The notes beneath the pieces are model-generated. The model was given only the letters and a program-made list of their open reading frames with translations. It was not told where the DNA came from and ran no database searches. A stretch of 64,000 nt of DNA from Apostichopus japonicus (taxonomy: Eukaryota; Echinodermata; Holothuroidea; Aspidochirotida; Stichopodidae): NCBI RefSeq assembly GCF_037975245.1, contig NC_092583.1, positions 2,721,264-2,785,263 of the forward strand. The letters run 5' to 3'. Shown here piece by piece: positions 31,301 to 46,300 of the stretch (positions are counted from its first letter, which is position 1; each line of letters starts with the position of its first letter). The position numbers and the translations under genes are program-made.

Positions 31301-34300
31301 AGAATCATATGAACAATTAACTTCATACTAGATGCTTCAAATTATATAAACGTCATTACACAATAACAGTTATAATTACTATTATTACAAATAGTATTGT
31401 TATTGTTACTATTATTATTGTTTTTATTATTACTATTATTATTGTTAATACTATTATTACAATTAGTATTGTTATCATTATTGTTGCTATTATTATTGTT
31501 ACTATTATTATTATTGTTGTTATTATTACTATTATTATTGTAAACACTATTATTACAATTAGTATTGTTATTATTATTATTATTGTTGTTACTTTTATTA
31601 TTGTTACTATAACTATTATTGTTGTTGTTATTATTACTATTATTATTGTTAATACTATTATTACAATTAGTATTGTTATTGTTATTATTGTTGTTACTTT
31701 TATTATTGTTACTATAACTATTATTGTTGTTGTTATTATTACTATTATTATTGTTAATACTATTATTACAATGAGTATTGTTATTATTATTATTATTATT
31801 GTTACTGATATTATCGTTGTTGTTTTTATTACTATTATTATTGTTAATACTATTATTACAATTACTATTGTTATTATAATTTTACTATTATTATTATTAT
31901 TGTTACTTTTATTATTATTGTTGTTATTATTATTATTATTGTTAATACTATTATTACAATTATTATTATTATTGTTGTTATTATTACTATTATTATTGTT
32001 AATAGTATCATTACAATTAGTATTATTATTATTATCCTTAATTGTTACTATTATTATTATCATTTTGCTGTTGTTGTTATTATAAGTGTTATTATTATTG
32101 TTTTTACTATTATTATTATTATTGTTGTTATTGTTACTTTTATTATACCACATATTTTAAGTGCTCAATACAAACCATGCAGTCTGCTCACAAGCACTTT
32201 ACAAACAAATGAAGGAGAATATACATACAAGAAACTAGATCAACTACTAATAAGTATTGCAGGATAAGATGTGTCTTTATAGTTCTTTTAAAAGCTTCAA
32301 GTTAATTGATAGTACGGATTGTGGTTGGAAGCTTGTTCCATATATGGCTTGTGATTGAAAATGCATTATAGAGTCTGCATAGGGATGCCTTAGGTTGGAA
32401 ATAAAACTATATTTGATGAAAGTAAGTGAGTAGGCTAGTTTGGCAACAACACTAGATTAACTTTTGGTGACAGCCAGAGAGAAGAGTATTTTCGTTGACA
32501 GTGAGCAACAGACCAATGTGAGTGACAACAATAGTCTATTCCGATAGCAGACAATGTAACACTTCTTTTAAAGAAAGAAAGAATGTACTTTAAAACTTCA
32601 TCAAAATGCACCTTTGTTAAAAAAAGTTATTTTTCCTCTGAGGATAAATGATGTCAATATTATAAAGGAAATGAGAAACATTTTCATCAGAAGCACACAC
32701 AAGATACCACCACCATTTTGAAACAATTCTCTGATGAAGATATTGAAAATCTTACTGATTTTGATGACAATAAATTTCTGAGCAGTCCAAGTGTCTTCAT
32801 TAGAATGTCAACGTTATCGTCCGTGAGCAGCTTAAACAGTTGTTCCGTGCCTAGCTGGGCCAATATCGTGTTCTTGATATTCTGTTCCGATTGGAAGGCC
32901 ATGTTCATCAGACCCCAGATGCCGTTGAGCCTCAAGTACATGTTGTCACTCCTTGTTAGCTGGCAGAACATGATCACTGCTCCAGATTCAACTATGTGCT
33001 GCAATTAAAGGGAATAAAAACATGAGATATGTCAGACAAAATTCAAGAAAAAAAACGGCAAAATTTGAAGTGAGAGAAATGTCATGTTGCGAACGACTGG
33101 GTATAGCATCAAGCTGTCTAGACCAGGCGATTTGGCAAGTTAAGATTTGTCAGCCACTGGTTGGAGGGTGATGGAATATTTACGACATTGCTTATTAACA
33201 TATACAAAGGTGGTACTATATTTACCACTGTCTTTCATAAATAAGTTGGTGCGATGTTACCACATTAAATAACAAAACAAGGCGGCCAATATGTTACCTC
33301 CCTGTATAACACAAATTACCACATTATATACGACAAACGAGGTGGTACAATCTTACAGTGTATAACACAAACAAGATTCTTCAATGTTACCATATTGTAT
33401 AACACACACATAGTTCCATAATATGGCTACACTATGTAACACACTCGAGGCAGTGCAATGTTACTTCATTTTGTAATACAAACAAACTCGGTGGAGCAGT
33501 TTTACCACATTCAATTACAAGAAAGAGTTATGCGATGTTAGCACATTGCATTACAACAACAAGGTGCCACACGTTGCACCCACTGCATAACACAAACAAG
33601 GTTGCACCATGTTAACACGTATAACACAACAAGGTCGCACTATGTTAACACGTATAACACAAAGAAGGTGGTGCAATGTTACCATATTGTATAACACAAA
33701 CAATGGGGTGCAGTATTACCACTCTGTATAACACAAACATGGTGGCACATATTACCTCACTATATAACAAACAAGCCGCCACAATCTTATCACATTGAAT
33801 AATACAAACAAGGTGGTGGCACAATCTTACCTCATTGAATAACAAAAACAAAATGATGCAATGGTACCTTACTGTATAACACACATACAAGGTGGCACAG
33901 TGTCACAACACTGAATGACACAAACAGGGTGATACAAAATATTCCCACACTGTATAACACAACTGTGGTGGGGCTATGTAACCATTCTGTATGATGGTGC
34001 ATAGCAACTGCATTGTATTTAAAAAACAAGGTGCCAAAATGTTACCATATTTTACAACACAAAACATGGTGGCGCAACCATACCACATTGTAATACACAA
34101 ATAAGGTGCCACAATTTATTTCACAACGAAGGTGGTGCAATGTTTCCATGTAGGATAATACAGACAATGTGCCACAATGTTACCTTACTGTATAACACAA
34201 ACATGATGCCACAATAATAATACACTATATAACACAATCAAGGCAGTGCAATGTTTCTTCATCATAACACAAACAAGGTGGAACAGTTTTACCACATTCA

Positions 34301-37300
34301 TTTACAAAAGCAAATTGTGCAATGTTATCACTTCAATAATGAAAACAAGGGGCCACAAATTTATCGCACTGTATAACACAAACAAGGTGGCACCAATTTA
34401 ACACGTATAACACAAACAAGGCGTTGCAAAACTACCACACTTTATAACACAAACAAGGTGGCACAAATTTACATTGAATAACAAACAAGGTGTTACCTCA
34501 CTGTTAACACAAACAAGATGAGGCAATGTTACCACATTGCAAAAAAAACAAGGTACCACAATGTTCAAAATTTGAATAACACCTACGATGTGCCACCATG
34601 TGACCACAATGTATTACACAACGAGGTGGTGCAAAATTACCATATTGTATTTAATACAAACAGGGTGCTAACATGTTACCACAAAGGTGCCACAATGTAT
34701 TACAGAAACATGGTGCCACAAGGTTACCATATTGTATAACACAAACAATTTGCCACACCGTTACCACACAGAAGACCTGAGCCACAATGTATTACAGAAA
34801 CAAAGTAGTGCAATATTACCAATATTGTATAATACAAACAAGGTGCCACCATATTATCTCACTCTTTAAGACAATGTGCCACAATTACAGAAGAAATGTG
34901 CCACAATGTATCACAGAAAAAAAGGTGCCACAAATGTTAGCAGATAGTATACCACAAAAGAAGGTGCCACCATGTAACCACAGACAAGGTGCCACAATGT
35001 TTGACAGAGAAAAGGTGGTCCAATGTAACCAAGTTGTATAACACAAACAAGGTGCCACAATATCTAACACAAACAAGGTAGCACAATATCACTGTACACA
35101 AAAACAGGGTCACGTGATATCATTATGGTATTTTATAACAGAAACAATGCACAATATTGCAATATCATACAAAAGAAACAATTTAAGTTGCTGTCAGTTT
35201 TAAAGCTATATAGTACAGCAAGAGGGATTTCCACCTGAGCTGAAAATGTAATAAATTATATAAAATTTTCAGAAAAGCAGGGATTAAATTTGTGATTTCC
35301 TTTATATTAAAAGCAGTCAAGCACACTGGCATACACAAATCACTACCTGGTGGTATACCTTCTACACACACACACGGCTGTGTTTTACATTCAAATGAGG
35401 ACCCAATTGTTTTTTCCCATTGTTCAAATCCACGTATCCTAACCTTAATAATACCCCCATAACAATAAAATTCTTGGGAGGACGGGGTGTTTCTTTAGAA
35501 ATCACATCCGAGGACCTGGAATTCTTTTGTTCAAGTCCACAGTCAGAATACAAACAAACGCACACACACATTACACAGAAGGTCCTTACCGATTTACTGG
35601 GTGAAAACTCCAAGAGAAGATTACAGATAGTTGAAGAGGCAGCGACCATAAGATCTTCAGATTGTTCCGTTTGTAGAATCTGTGTAAGAAACCATAAGAT
35701 AACTCCAAACAAACTGCTCAAGCTTCAAACAAATCTCTGATATTACCCGGTTGGAATTTTGAAATAGATTCCCATATTGCTTAAGATGGGTTCATTACTC
35801 AAGTAAGGGATTAAAAACAAAGTAATTTATATCCTTGACAATGTGAAACCAGACTACTCAACAAGAAAAACCATCTCCGTTATTCTCTTGAGCTGGAAAT
35901 TCCTGGATTCATTAAAAGGCTTTATTTAAAAATCTTTGGGACTGATTTCTACTGCCAATTCTATAATTCAGGGATGGGCATGAAATAGATCTTGCAGACC
36001 ACAGAGAAATTGTGTACCCCATCTGCAGACCACAACCCTAAGACAACAAAGTACCTGCTGCTTTGAGATGGAAATATTACATTATATGGTCAAATAAAAG
36101 AAAATTCCACATGTGCATTGTCCACCTGTTAACTTGAAATATCCTATCACAAAATTAGGCCCTGAGCCTATGTACCAACTCTGCCCCCCCCCCTTTACGT
36201 AAACATATTTTCATGCATTCCGTTGCCATAAGGTTCTGTGGACTGAACTGATAAGCCTTTTGGAAAACCTTCGGGGGCCCACCTGTACTCACATTCATTA
36301 ATGGTCTCCATACACCATGGTCTTGAAAACTGGTCCTGAGCTGCTGAACGGATCTTGAGAGACTGTGTAAACATCTAAAAATCACAAAAATAATTTACAA
36401 TTTAAGTAAATATTGTATGGACAGCATCCTTTTACAAACTTCTATTTAAACTAAGAAAATATTAAGTTAAACCTTCAAGTTTAAAGTTACAGGGATATTC
36501 GGGAGGCCAAAGGTCATTGTTAAAAAAAATTCTAGTACATGTTCCGTATCGTTCGATCTTAATTGGAAGGTTTCTCAAGACACATTAATGAAATATTTTT
36601 ATTTTTTGGACTGGTGAAAAAAGATATACATTCTAAGAACTCTAGGGAAACTTGCTTCAAATTCTTGAGATTTTGGTAACTGAAATTGTCACAGTTTTTA
36701 TCGTAAATGAACCTGAAGCAAACAGGAGTGATGTAATAGTTGCACACTGAGAGAAAAATGTTTTTGTTTTACGTTTTCACTTTACTTATATCACCTTGCA
36801 TTGGGTTTCGGTTCCAACTTTACTTAAAGGGGGTGTGAAGCTTGTAATGTACCAATGATGATGATAGTGTAGTGTTCATACTGAGATACATCCAGATTTT
36901 GACATAGAAAATTGTACTTAAATGTTGAGTAAACAAAAACATTAAAAACCAAATTTAGTACAGCACTTCTGTGACATCAAACATGTTCGCTCTAAGTTAA
37001 CTTTTGGTTCAAAACTTGCAAACTTCAAATGTTGCTATCTCGAAAACGATATGAAGGAATTGAACGCAACATTTCACTATGCAGGATGCTTAGAGTTCAT
37101 TCCTCCTCTTTTCCTCTGGACAATTCCTTTCAAAATGCTGCAGAAAATTTGTGGAGGGATTTACCTGACAGCGGCTAATCTGACTTTATAATTCTCGTCT
37201 GACATCGACTGTTCCATGTCGTCCATTAACGGTTCTGTTTCTATTATCTGTTAAAAAACAAAAGGAAAGAATACAATTGATAATTGACACCAGCTAAAAA

Positions 37301-40300
37301 CAGAACAATGGACCCTATATGTGTCCATAGGCATGTAATGTCTGTAATAATATACTAAGTACTACAAGGTATGGCCTTATGATGGCTCCCAACCTACTCC
37401 AATATATTATTACAAGCTAAATTGTTGTGGTACTAATATTATGCTACTTTGGATATTATTCACGCACGGTGCCCTTGTTTTAATGTTGTGAAGATCCTTT
37501 TGCACCTGACAATTGGTCTATGCAACAATCATGGATAAAATTTGAGTGCAGGTAAGACATGTTTAACATATAAAATGTCCCTACAGGGGATCGAATCTTT
37601 AGGTAGTGGTCCTGACGAATCAGCTGAGAGTGATTGTGGATGCAACGCCTTCACACCATTCCACCTCACAGGCTCAACATTCAGGAAAGAACACACCGTG
37701 GACTCCCACTATAATACTGGCATAATTTGAAAGCTGTTTTTTTTTCTTTTCTTATTGACTATATTCTCTTACAGTACTCTGTTATTAAGCAACTTTACCA
37801 CATCGTTAGGAGTGCCAGTTTAGTACATGTGAATGGGTCAAGTACAATGAATCAAGTACAATGAATCAAGTACAATCAAGTACAATGAATCAAGTACACT
37901 CAAGTACAATCAAAATCAAGTACAATGAATGATGAGATGAGCCAGAAAACAAGTCAATGCCTTCTTGTGAGTTGTTCTATTTTCCTTACTTTTTTCCTGA
38001 TTTCTTCGTCATTGGCCGAGATAGCTGCAAATGCCATAAAAGCGGCTTGTTTCAAATTCTGTACTGATTCAGATGGATGTAACTGTAAAATAAGAAACAA
38101 AACATACAAAATAAAATAATCAATCAATCGATCTCTCGAGCAATAAAATAATAAATAAATGTAAGTTATCAATTTGAATTAAGTAAACTCTTGCAAAATC
38201 AAAGAATCAAGAGACGAATTGACCACACTTTTCAAAGTCATGGAAACCCTACGACAGGAGTGGAACAATTCATGATATCAAACTCTACCAATCTTGGCAT
38301 TATCCCTTATGCCCAATTCCAAAAAGGACGACATAAACAACCTAGATAACTAGCCTAGTTTGTATTCTGTCTGCCGGTGTCGGGCATGAAACAGAGGTTG
38401 CTCTAGCCAACATGAATCTTTTCGCACAAACTGTCTGCCCACACCTCCATGTTGGATACTATTCAAACAAGTTTAGGTGATTTATGAAATTTGGGACTAG
38501 GTTAAAGATGATCTCTGTTGACATATGGTCTCAGATTTGAAAATGGGCCTCTCAAAATGGGCCACTCTAAATGGGTCCATTTCTAGATCTCAGAAACAAT
38601 GTACTCATCTGTAACCATGGCTACTGAAGTTTAAAAACAAACAAAATGGGAGTAAAATGGAGAAGAAAGACCTAAATTTGGTCTTCACTGCAATATCCAT
38701 CTTAATAAGTAACAGCCTTCGACAAGGCAATATTCTCAACCGATCACCCGCTCATATATGCCGGCAGTCACAAGATTCTATTTGATATAGAATCGTAGCC
38801 ATAAGACAACATTCTCTATTATATAGAATTAAAAATATATATATACAAACAAACAAATAAACAAACAAACAAATAAACACATGTGACTCACTTTCCTGTC
38901 TTTGACATTTAAATATGAAGCTATCGTTGGTATGAGATGGTCTGTTATGCTAGCCGTCTTTTGAAGTTCAACATCCTCTTCCACTAAGAAGGCTAACGCT
39001 TCAGCTCCGGCCACTCGGTCATGAACGGAACAGTCTCGTTTACACATCCGCACCAGACAAGGTAAGACCTATACCAAACCAGACACATAACAAAATTAAA
39101 AATGACGAAAAACAGTAAGAATAGACACCCCCCTTCCCCTCCCCTTACCCCCTCTGAAAACTGATCATGAAATGTTAGAGAAAGCAAACCCAAACATCAT
39201 CTTTATCTCATTTTATTGATATGCTAGTGATGGCCAAATCCCGAAGCTAAGAATAATTTAACTCTGCTTTGGGAGTGCTTATTTCATATTCCTTTTTTTT
39301 TTTTTCATATGTTAGGACAGAAGACTTGAACAACTGTAAAACTGAAATCACAGAGCCAGCATTTGCAAGAGAATATTACCCAAGAAGATTTTTTTTTGCT
39401 GTTTGCTGTCTTCATCGTAAGCAACCCTATCATGAAATATAAAAATGATGGATGGGTTGTTTTCTCCTCTATGACTCCCTCCCCCCCCCCCATCCCTGAC
39501 ATGACATTTGAACAAGGATATCTTCCAAACGAAGGTTTTTACTTTGCTGTTTGAGGAAGTTTTTGCCGTAAGCATCTCTATCGTAAACCATAAAGATGAA
39601 GGTATGGTTTGTTTCTCCTTTAATACTCAGTGTACCAAGACCTCTACCCCCCCCCCAACCCTCCTGCCACCCTCCCGACATGACATTTGAACCAATTGAA
39701 GAAGATTTTACTTTTCTGTTTGATGCAGTCTTTCATTGTAAACATCTCTATCATAAAACATAAAGATGATACTTGGATTTGCTTCTCCAGTAATGCTGCT
39801 GTGAATCAAGTTTGGACGCAGTATCTAAAAATATTTTTAACAAATATGAAGTTTTATACTATGGTGTCTCTGAGGAACTATCAGTACGATAGGAGCAACA
39901 ACGAAAAAGATTGATTTAAAAATGGCAAACCTTTGTGACTACAATGGGATCCTTACAACTGATAGCTTTAGCTCTGCTTAAACTGCATAAACTGTAGAAA
40001 GTGAATGAAAAGTTACATCAAAGGTAAATTGTAAGTTATTCAAAACATCACATTTTATCGAAAACAAATGACACTTAGTTGGTAAATGTTATGCTGTATG
40101 TTATAATACTGCTGATGGATGGCACACTTGAAAATAACATTAGCATGTTCATCTATCCAGATCAATATAGAAAATAAACTTAAGATCAATTATTTCACGT
40201 TACAGGGACCATCTGGTGGCTAAAGCAGTTTGCTTAGAAATATTGCTGGAAATTTCCTGCATCTTTGAATCAAAACCATAGATCCTAGTAAAATTTTGCA

Positions 40301-43300
40301 TAGCTTTAATTTTTTTTTTAAATTTAGTTCATTAATGCATCTGGCAAATAACTTAAATAGCATAGTTCATCTGCCCAGATCAATATAGAAAATAAACTTA
40401 AGATCAAGTATTTCATGTTACAGGGAATCTGCTTAGAGATTTTGCTGGAAATTTCCTGCATCTTTAGATCAAAACCATAGATCCTCATAAAATTTTGCAT
40501 AGCTTTAATTATTATTTTTTTTTAATTTAGTACATTAATGCAACTGGCAACAGCAGAGTGAATGATATCATCAAAGTTAAAAATGTCTTTGGTTTTCTTT
40601 ACAATAATATTTCAATTATTTATCCACATTAAAATAATATATTGTATCCTCTGTGGTCCATTTTCTGGGGTAATGAAAGGTTTTGCCAATCAAAATAGGT
40701 TCACTTTTCAAACAACTATGTCATTTGTTAGCCACAGGATACCGAGACAAGGTTTTAAACTCTTGGGAAATATGGTTTTTCTTCAATATAAGTTTTACGA
40801 TGTATGCCACTGGAATATTGCTTATATCGGGCAGCAGAAACATGATTGTAATAAGAATTAAAATCTCCGGTATAGCTCACCATTTTGCTGCTGTGAGTTG
40901 AATTTCTGAGGGTAAACTCCGACAGAGCAGGTTTGATATTATGACATGAATTGGCTCATCACGATATCGAGCTGAAGAAACAAAAACCAGACTCACGTCT
41001 CATTAAGTACATACTACGATCTTTGTACTGTTAACACGCTGATATGGTAACAGGACAGGAATTTATTCTTGAACGAGTTATCTTTGTGCATGTTCATGAG
41101 ATGAGAAACAAAACATGAACAGTTGCCACCAGGGATAATTACTAAATTACTCATTGACATTGCCAGCTCTAATTAAACCAGAAAACATGATCACGTTGAT
41201 GACAATCTTACCAAAAGGCTGTGAAACTTGGCTAAATATTAGTGATATTACAAATATTCATCAGTAACTGTCAACGTTTTTTGTCGATGAAAATTCACTT
41301 CAACTATTTAATAACTCTGGTTCTGGGTATGATGTGCATATCAGCTATGGACTAGTTTGAAATGAAAACAAGATAATCTTTCTAGAATCTGTCTGAGAGA
41401 TCATCTTGTCTCTACATACATACCTGATGCCACTGCAGAACAGACTAGTTTATTCTGATGACACATTGCTGCTAAACACTGTAGGGCAGGTAAACGAATC
41501 TGGTCAAAAGACACAAAACAAATAAAAATTAACATAATTTAAATGACAATGGGTATTTGTTAACAAAATATTAATATCTGTGTTAAATATACAAAAGGAA
41601 TGGTTCCCTATAAAACAGGTACAAAATCCTCTACCATATCTCTTAGAGATTAGACCTAAACATAGTTTCCGGCATAAGATCCCTAAAAAAAATCCTTCCA
41701 AACTTCCTTCAAAGCATCCTGCAGGATTTATTTGAGTCTGCGACCAAAATCTTGCATTAATCATGCAGAATTTTTTTAAAGGAATTTTTAAGGAGTTTAT
41801 TGCAGGAATTTTTGTATGGGGACACCATATTACAGGACCTACTTCCAAGACATCAAGGTTAGCCCCTAAATGTCAGATGTTACACCAACAGCTCAGGCCC
41901 TACCAAGTCATGTATACCATTCAGCACATGGGATGGGCAAGGATTTGGGATAACAGGAACACACTAAAACTTGGTACCTAATTCCACATGCTGCAACATT
42001 TAAAGATACATCTAAATTTTGACAAAAATTGACATATATTGACATTATTTCAGAAATAGTAGATGAGAGAGCTATGCATTAGCATTTGGCAATCAGTTAT
42101 AATGTTGAAAATCCCCAGAATATACAAACCTCACATTTACCCTGGTTATATGGCAAATGATAGATAATAGGCATATGCAAATCATCTTAATTATAATAAC
42201 AATAATACGTAAACAGGCTATTATGTAGCAGAAAATAACAAAAGATGTCACAATGAGCTTAAAGCTAGGCCGCTGACAATTTGCAGGCCAAACTTTGCTC
42301 ACCTATGATCTAGTATTTGAGAACCCAGATACCCATATGACCTAGATGGTGACCTACTGATGATATCTCCTACATGTTAGGCACATGGAAAATTCTGTGC
42401 CATGGTAACTTTCAAGACAGGAACCGACATATTCTACCCTTACCTTGTTGACCTTGGACGTGAGGAGTCCAGAGAGAGCTGGGATGGCAAGGTTACGGAG
42501 AAGCAGCTCCTGCTGATCTGGCGTCTTGCAGCAACTGGCTAAGATTTTGGCGACACATTCTTGAGTACAGGGCGATCTACCTAGCAGCTGGATCATGTGT
42601 GGTACAACGTATCCATCCTAAAATATAGAAAAAACATTTAAAATCAGCTGGATGCACTAAAAATTTCTCTTCGCATCGAACACACCTCATCAGGAAAAGG
42701 TACTCGGTAAATTTCATGCATTACTGTCCGAACGGATGTTTTAAATCTTCCATAGAATTGCTTCACGAAACAGACGTCAAAATGCTTTCCTTGACCTGCC
42801 ATATTTTCGTGGCAGAGGTAATCGGCATTGTCTACTTTAAATATTACAATCGGGGCTGAAGTAGTTTCCTTTTAGGTCTTTGCGAGAGAATTGTAAAAAA
42901 ATGATGTCTGAAAAAAATTAAATTGTCGGAATATGGTGAAGAAGGCTGAGAGAATAATCTTAGTTTGATCAACTTCAATCTTATCTTTTAGAAGCTTTTT
43001 TTATGATTTTGGAAATTTTGGAAAGTGCTTAGAGTAAATATGAAGCAACCAAACATTCACTTTTTACATTCCTCACCTGAAATATTATCTCGGTAGGAGC
43101 ATTTGGACTGATACACATCGTCCGAAGGAATCTTAGACAGGCTTCCATGAACTTCTGGTCCGTGTGTGCTAAACCTGGGATTGTAAAAAGAAAATAATAT
43201 CAACGAATAGGATGCAGGTGGTACAGAACACTTCTGCAAGATTCTCCTGAAGTCACTTGTATGATTCTCCTAATTCACCAAAACAAAGAGTTTAACTAGT

Positions 43301-46300
43301 AATGATTCATACCATCCTGCAACATTATTATTTGTGATACACTGATAATTGGATTTCATAAATAAGTTTGTTAAAAATAGCTAATGGACGACATATTCCT
43401 ACTAAATATTCATGTCCATAACCTGTTAACTTTCACTAATCTGCTATTCAGCAATTAATGACTGCATCAGAGACTAAACAGTATCTAAAATATTAGCTCA
43501 ATCAAGGTATATCACATTCATATCTTTGACACAAAGGATTCTTGATAAGCAGTCCCACAGGCCAAATCTGGGCTGCCAATATTAATCAGTCGACAAGCTT
43601 TCATTTACCTGGTATGCAGTCACTTTAGACCTTAGGCTTCACAATATCATGTGTTTATCCTAGTTAAAACATTAAACATAAAATATTGAAATGATAGAAA
43701 ACACTGAAAAATCAACAATACTCAGAGGGTGCTTTGAAACCGTTTAGAACTGAAGTCAAAGAAGTCCAGGATGAAAATGACTGTGGAAGAACTTCGTATC
43801 TGAATGGTAGATTCAGAAGGGAGAGATAGTTGGCAGAGCCAGGGACGTAGCAAGGGGGGTGGTGGGGGGGCAGTGCTAAAATATTACCAAACCAATGGGT
43901 TATGTAGAAGAGGAACGTGCACTTGTAGGCAGGAGACAGGTAAGAGAGGAGTAAAGTAAATTGGTTTTACCTTGCATCATGATAGCCATGACTCCTTCCT
44001 CCATCAGTTCTGTTCTGTTTGTGTTGGTTCCCTGCGCCAGGCTTCCCATCACTACTGCAGATTCCACCAGAACAGCGGGAGGAGAATCAACCGATGTTAA
44101 GATATGAAGAAGTCTGTTTCAAAACATGAGAAAATAGAAAAATGTAAATAAACTGCTCATCTACTTGAAAAAACCCCAGGGTAGGTTAACGTTTTACAGT
44201 TAAGAAGGCTTGAGAGTTTTATCCTGACAGGCATCTTCTTTGACAGAGGCAGACCAATAAAAAAAAATTTAAAAAATGTACACGAATAGCAAGTGTCCCT
44301 TAGTACACTTGCAATATATTCCCCGGTGTTTTAAATTTATAATTAGAGACTACCAAATATGAAGAACAAAATATGAAGAAATCCTGCTTGCAGGAGGATC
44401 TAATATACATACATGATACATACATACATAAAAATATAGGCTAAATAAAATAGACAAACACATTTCACAGAAATGCAAATGAGATACAATAAGATATTGG
44501 GCATGACTGTTGAAACACATTCCACAGAACATGTTATTATAACCGTTATGTTCACAAAAGGCAACATGTAATGTCTTATGATTCTTAATGAAGAATGCTT
44601 TCATTTATCCGATCATTTGATATTTATGGTACCTGTTTCTTATACAGCCTCCATGTAAAAGGGGCCCGATGGAGAGGGGGAGGCAAAAAATAAGAGCCTG
44701 TGATACTTGAATTGCTTATTCAGTCATTCTCACTGAAACTGTCAAGAACAAACATCCCTTTGAGATCAATTTACAATGAAAGAGCCAACTCAAGATCCTT
44801 AATCCTCTTCACAAAAACGGTCATTCTTAATAGAACTCCTCAATTTACAGATCTGAAATATACACAAAACACTTACTTTGGTACAACACCACAGGCCATC
44901 ATACTCGTTTTGTTTCTGTTACTCCCGATGACTAAGTTCCGTACTTGTCTACAGGAAGAAAAATAGATATGTACAGTATTCATATACATACATATGAATC
45001 AAAACTATTAAGTTAACTTTAAGAGGCACATATTATTTATTTTTTCCTTTCCATATGTAAGTGTCTGATTGTGTGCCATTGGAATATCCTTATAATATAC
45101 AAACTAGCAAACAAACTACCAAAGTCTGAAACAACTTACTTGAGATTAAACAAGAGCTGCTCATGGTCCTGAGTGCTAAGGTTATCCACATAAACCTGGT
45201 GATGGGAGTGATCCTATTAGAGAAAAAGGACAAAGTCGTAGTGAACAGAGGTGGAAGAAATTGAAGCTACATTATACACTGACGATGACATTTGCAAATC
45301 AGGAGGTTTGAAAGGATCTAGTTGAAGCATCATCCGGAATAGGTGTTGATCTCAAAAGATCATTTCAAGTCACAAATAAGGTATCCCAGGCGGTTACCAG
45401 TACTTTCTGCACTAGTTTGTTTCACACCATAAAAATAATGGTGAGCTCTGTCGCCACGGCGGAAAGTCCCTTTTTTTATGGCGGATACTACCATTTTTGT
45501 TTAGGTATATAATTATATATTGTTTGTTTGTTTGTTGGAATAACCATAGAAACTGTAAAGGAATATTAAGGCAGGTAAAGACCAAATTGTTTTCTAATTT
45601 TCACATTTACAAAAAATACATATAGAATTATAAAAAAGGGTTATTAAAATCTATAGGCTGCCTACCAGAAAACTTTCAATGGCATTGTTTTGCCTTGATA
45701 TATTTTATTCATAACATGTTATTCAAAACATGGCTGTAATACTTAAAACTATTTCACTGAATATTAGTTTTGTTTTTATAATCCATGATATGACCATGGA
45801 TGTTTTCCCAAGGTATGTACATGTACCTTTCTTTATTAATGAAGCTATCACTTTTGTCATTTGGGATCCGAAGTCAGTAATGATGTATTATTGCTACTAG
45901 ATAATAAACGAATCACTTCTTTGCATTCCGGACAAGAGAAGTTTTATTTATGAGTTAGGCATATGGTACAAATTCAAATACCTCACAAGAACATTTCAGT
46001 TCCAAGGATAGGATCTCTTTCTTTATAAAAGAAATTTCTATGTAAATGCAAACTTTTCACACAAAGAAATTGTAAACTACTCATATATCATACGTATTTT
46101 AATTTTGTTAATGGGATGCAATAATTGTTTACTACATGCATTCAAAGTGTTTAAACCACATTAATCAGCAACAGGTACTTGTAAGTTGTAGTTCACAGAG
46201 TTTAAGCATGGTTTGAACAAGGAAAAGCCAGCGTCCTTTTAAGCATCACTGTTAGTGTTAGGCCTGAAGCTGGTCACTTCGCCCAACAACCATTTCGCCC

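Noticed and set aside
31356-32153. 265-codon asparagine/isoleucine-rich open frame on the minus strand
   Set aside because: It is the translation of a degenerate ATT/ACT/GTT triplet tract in ARMC8 intron 15.
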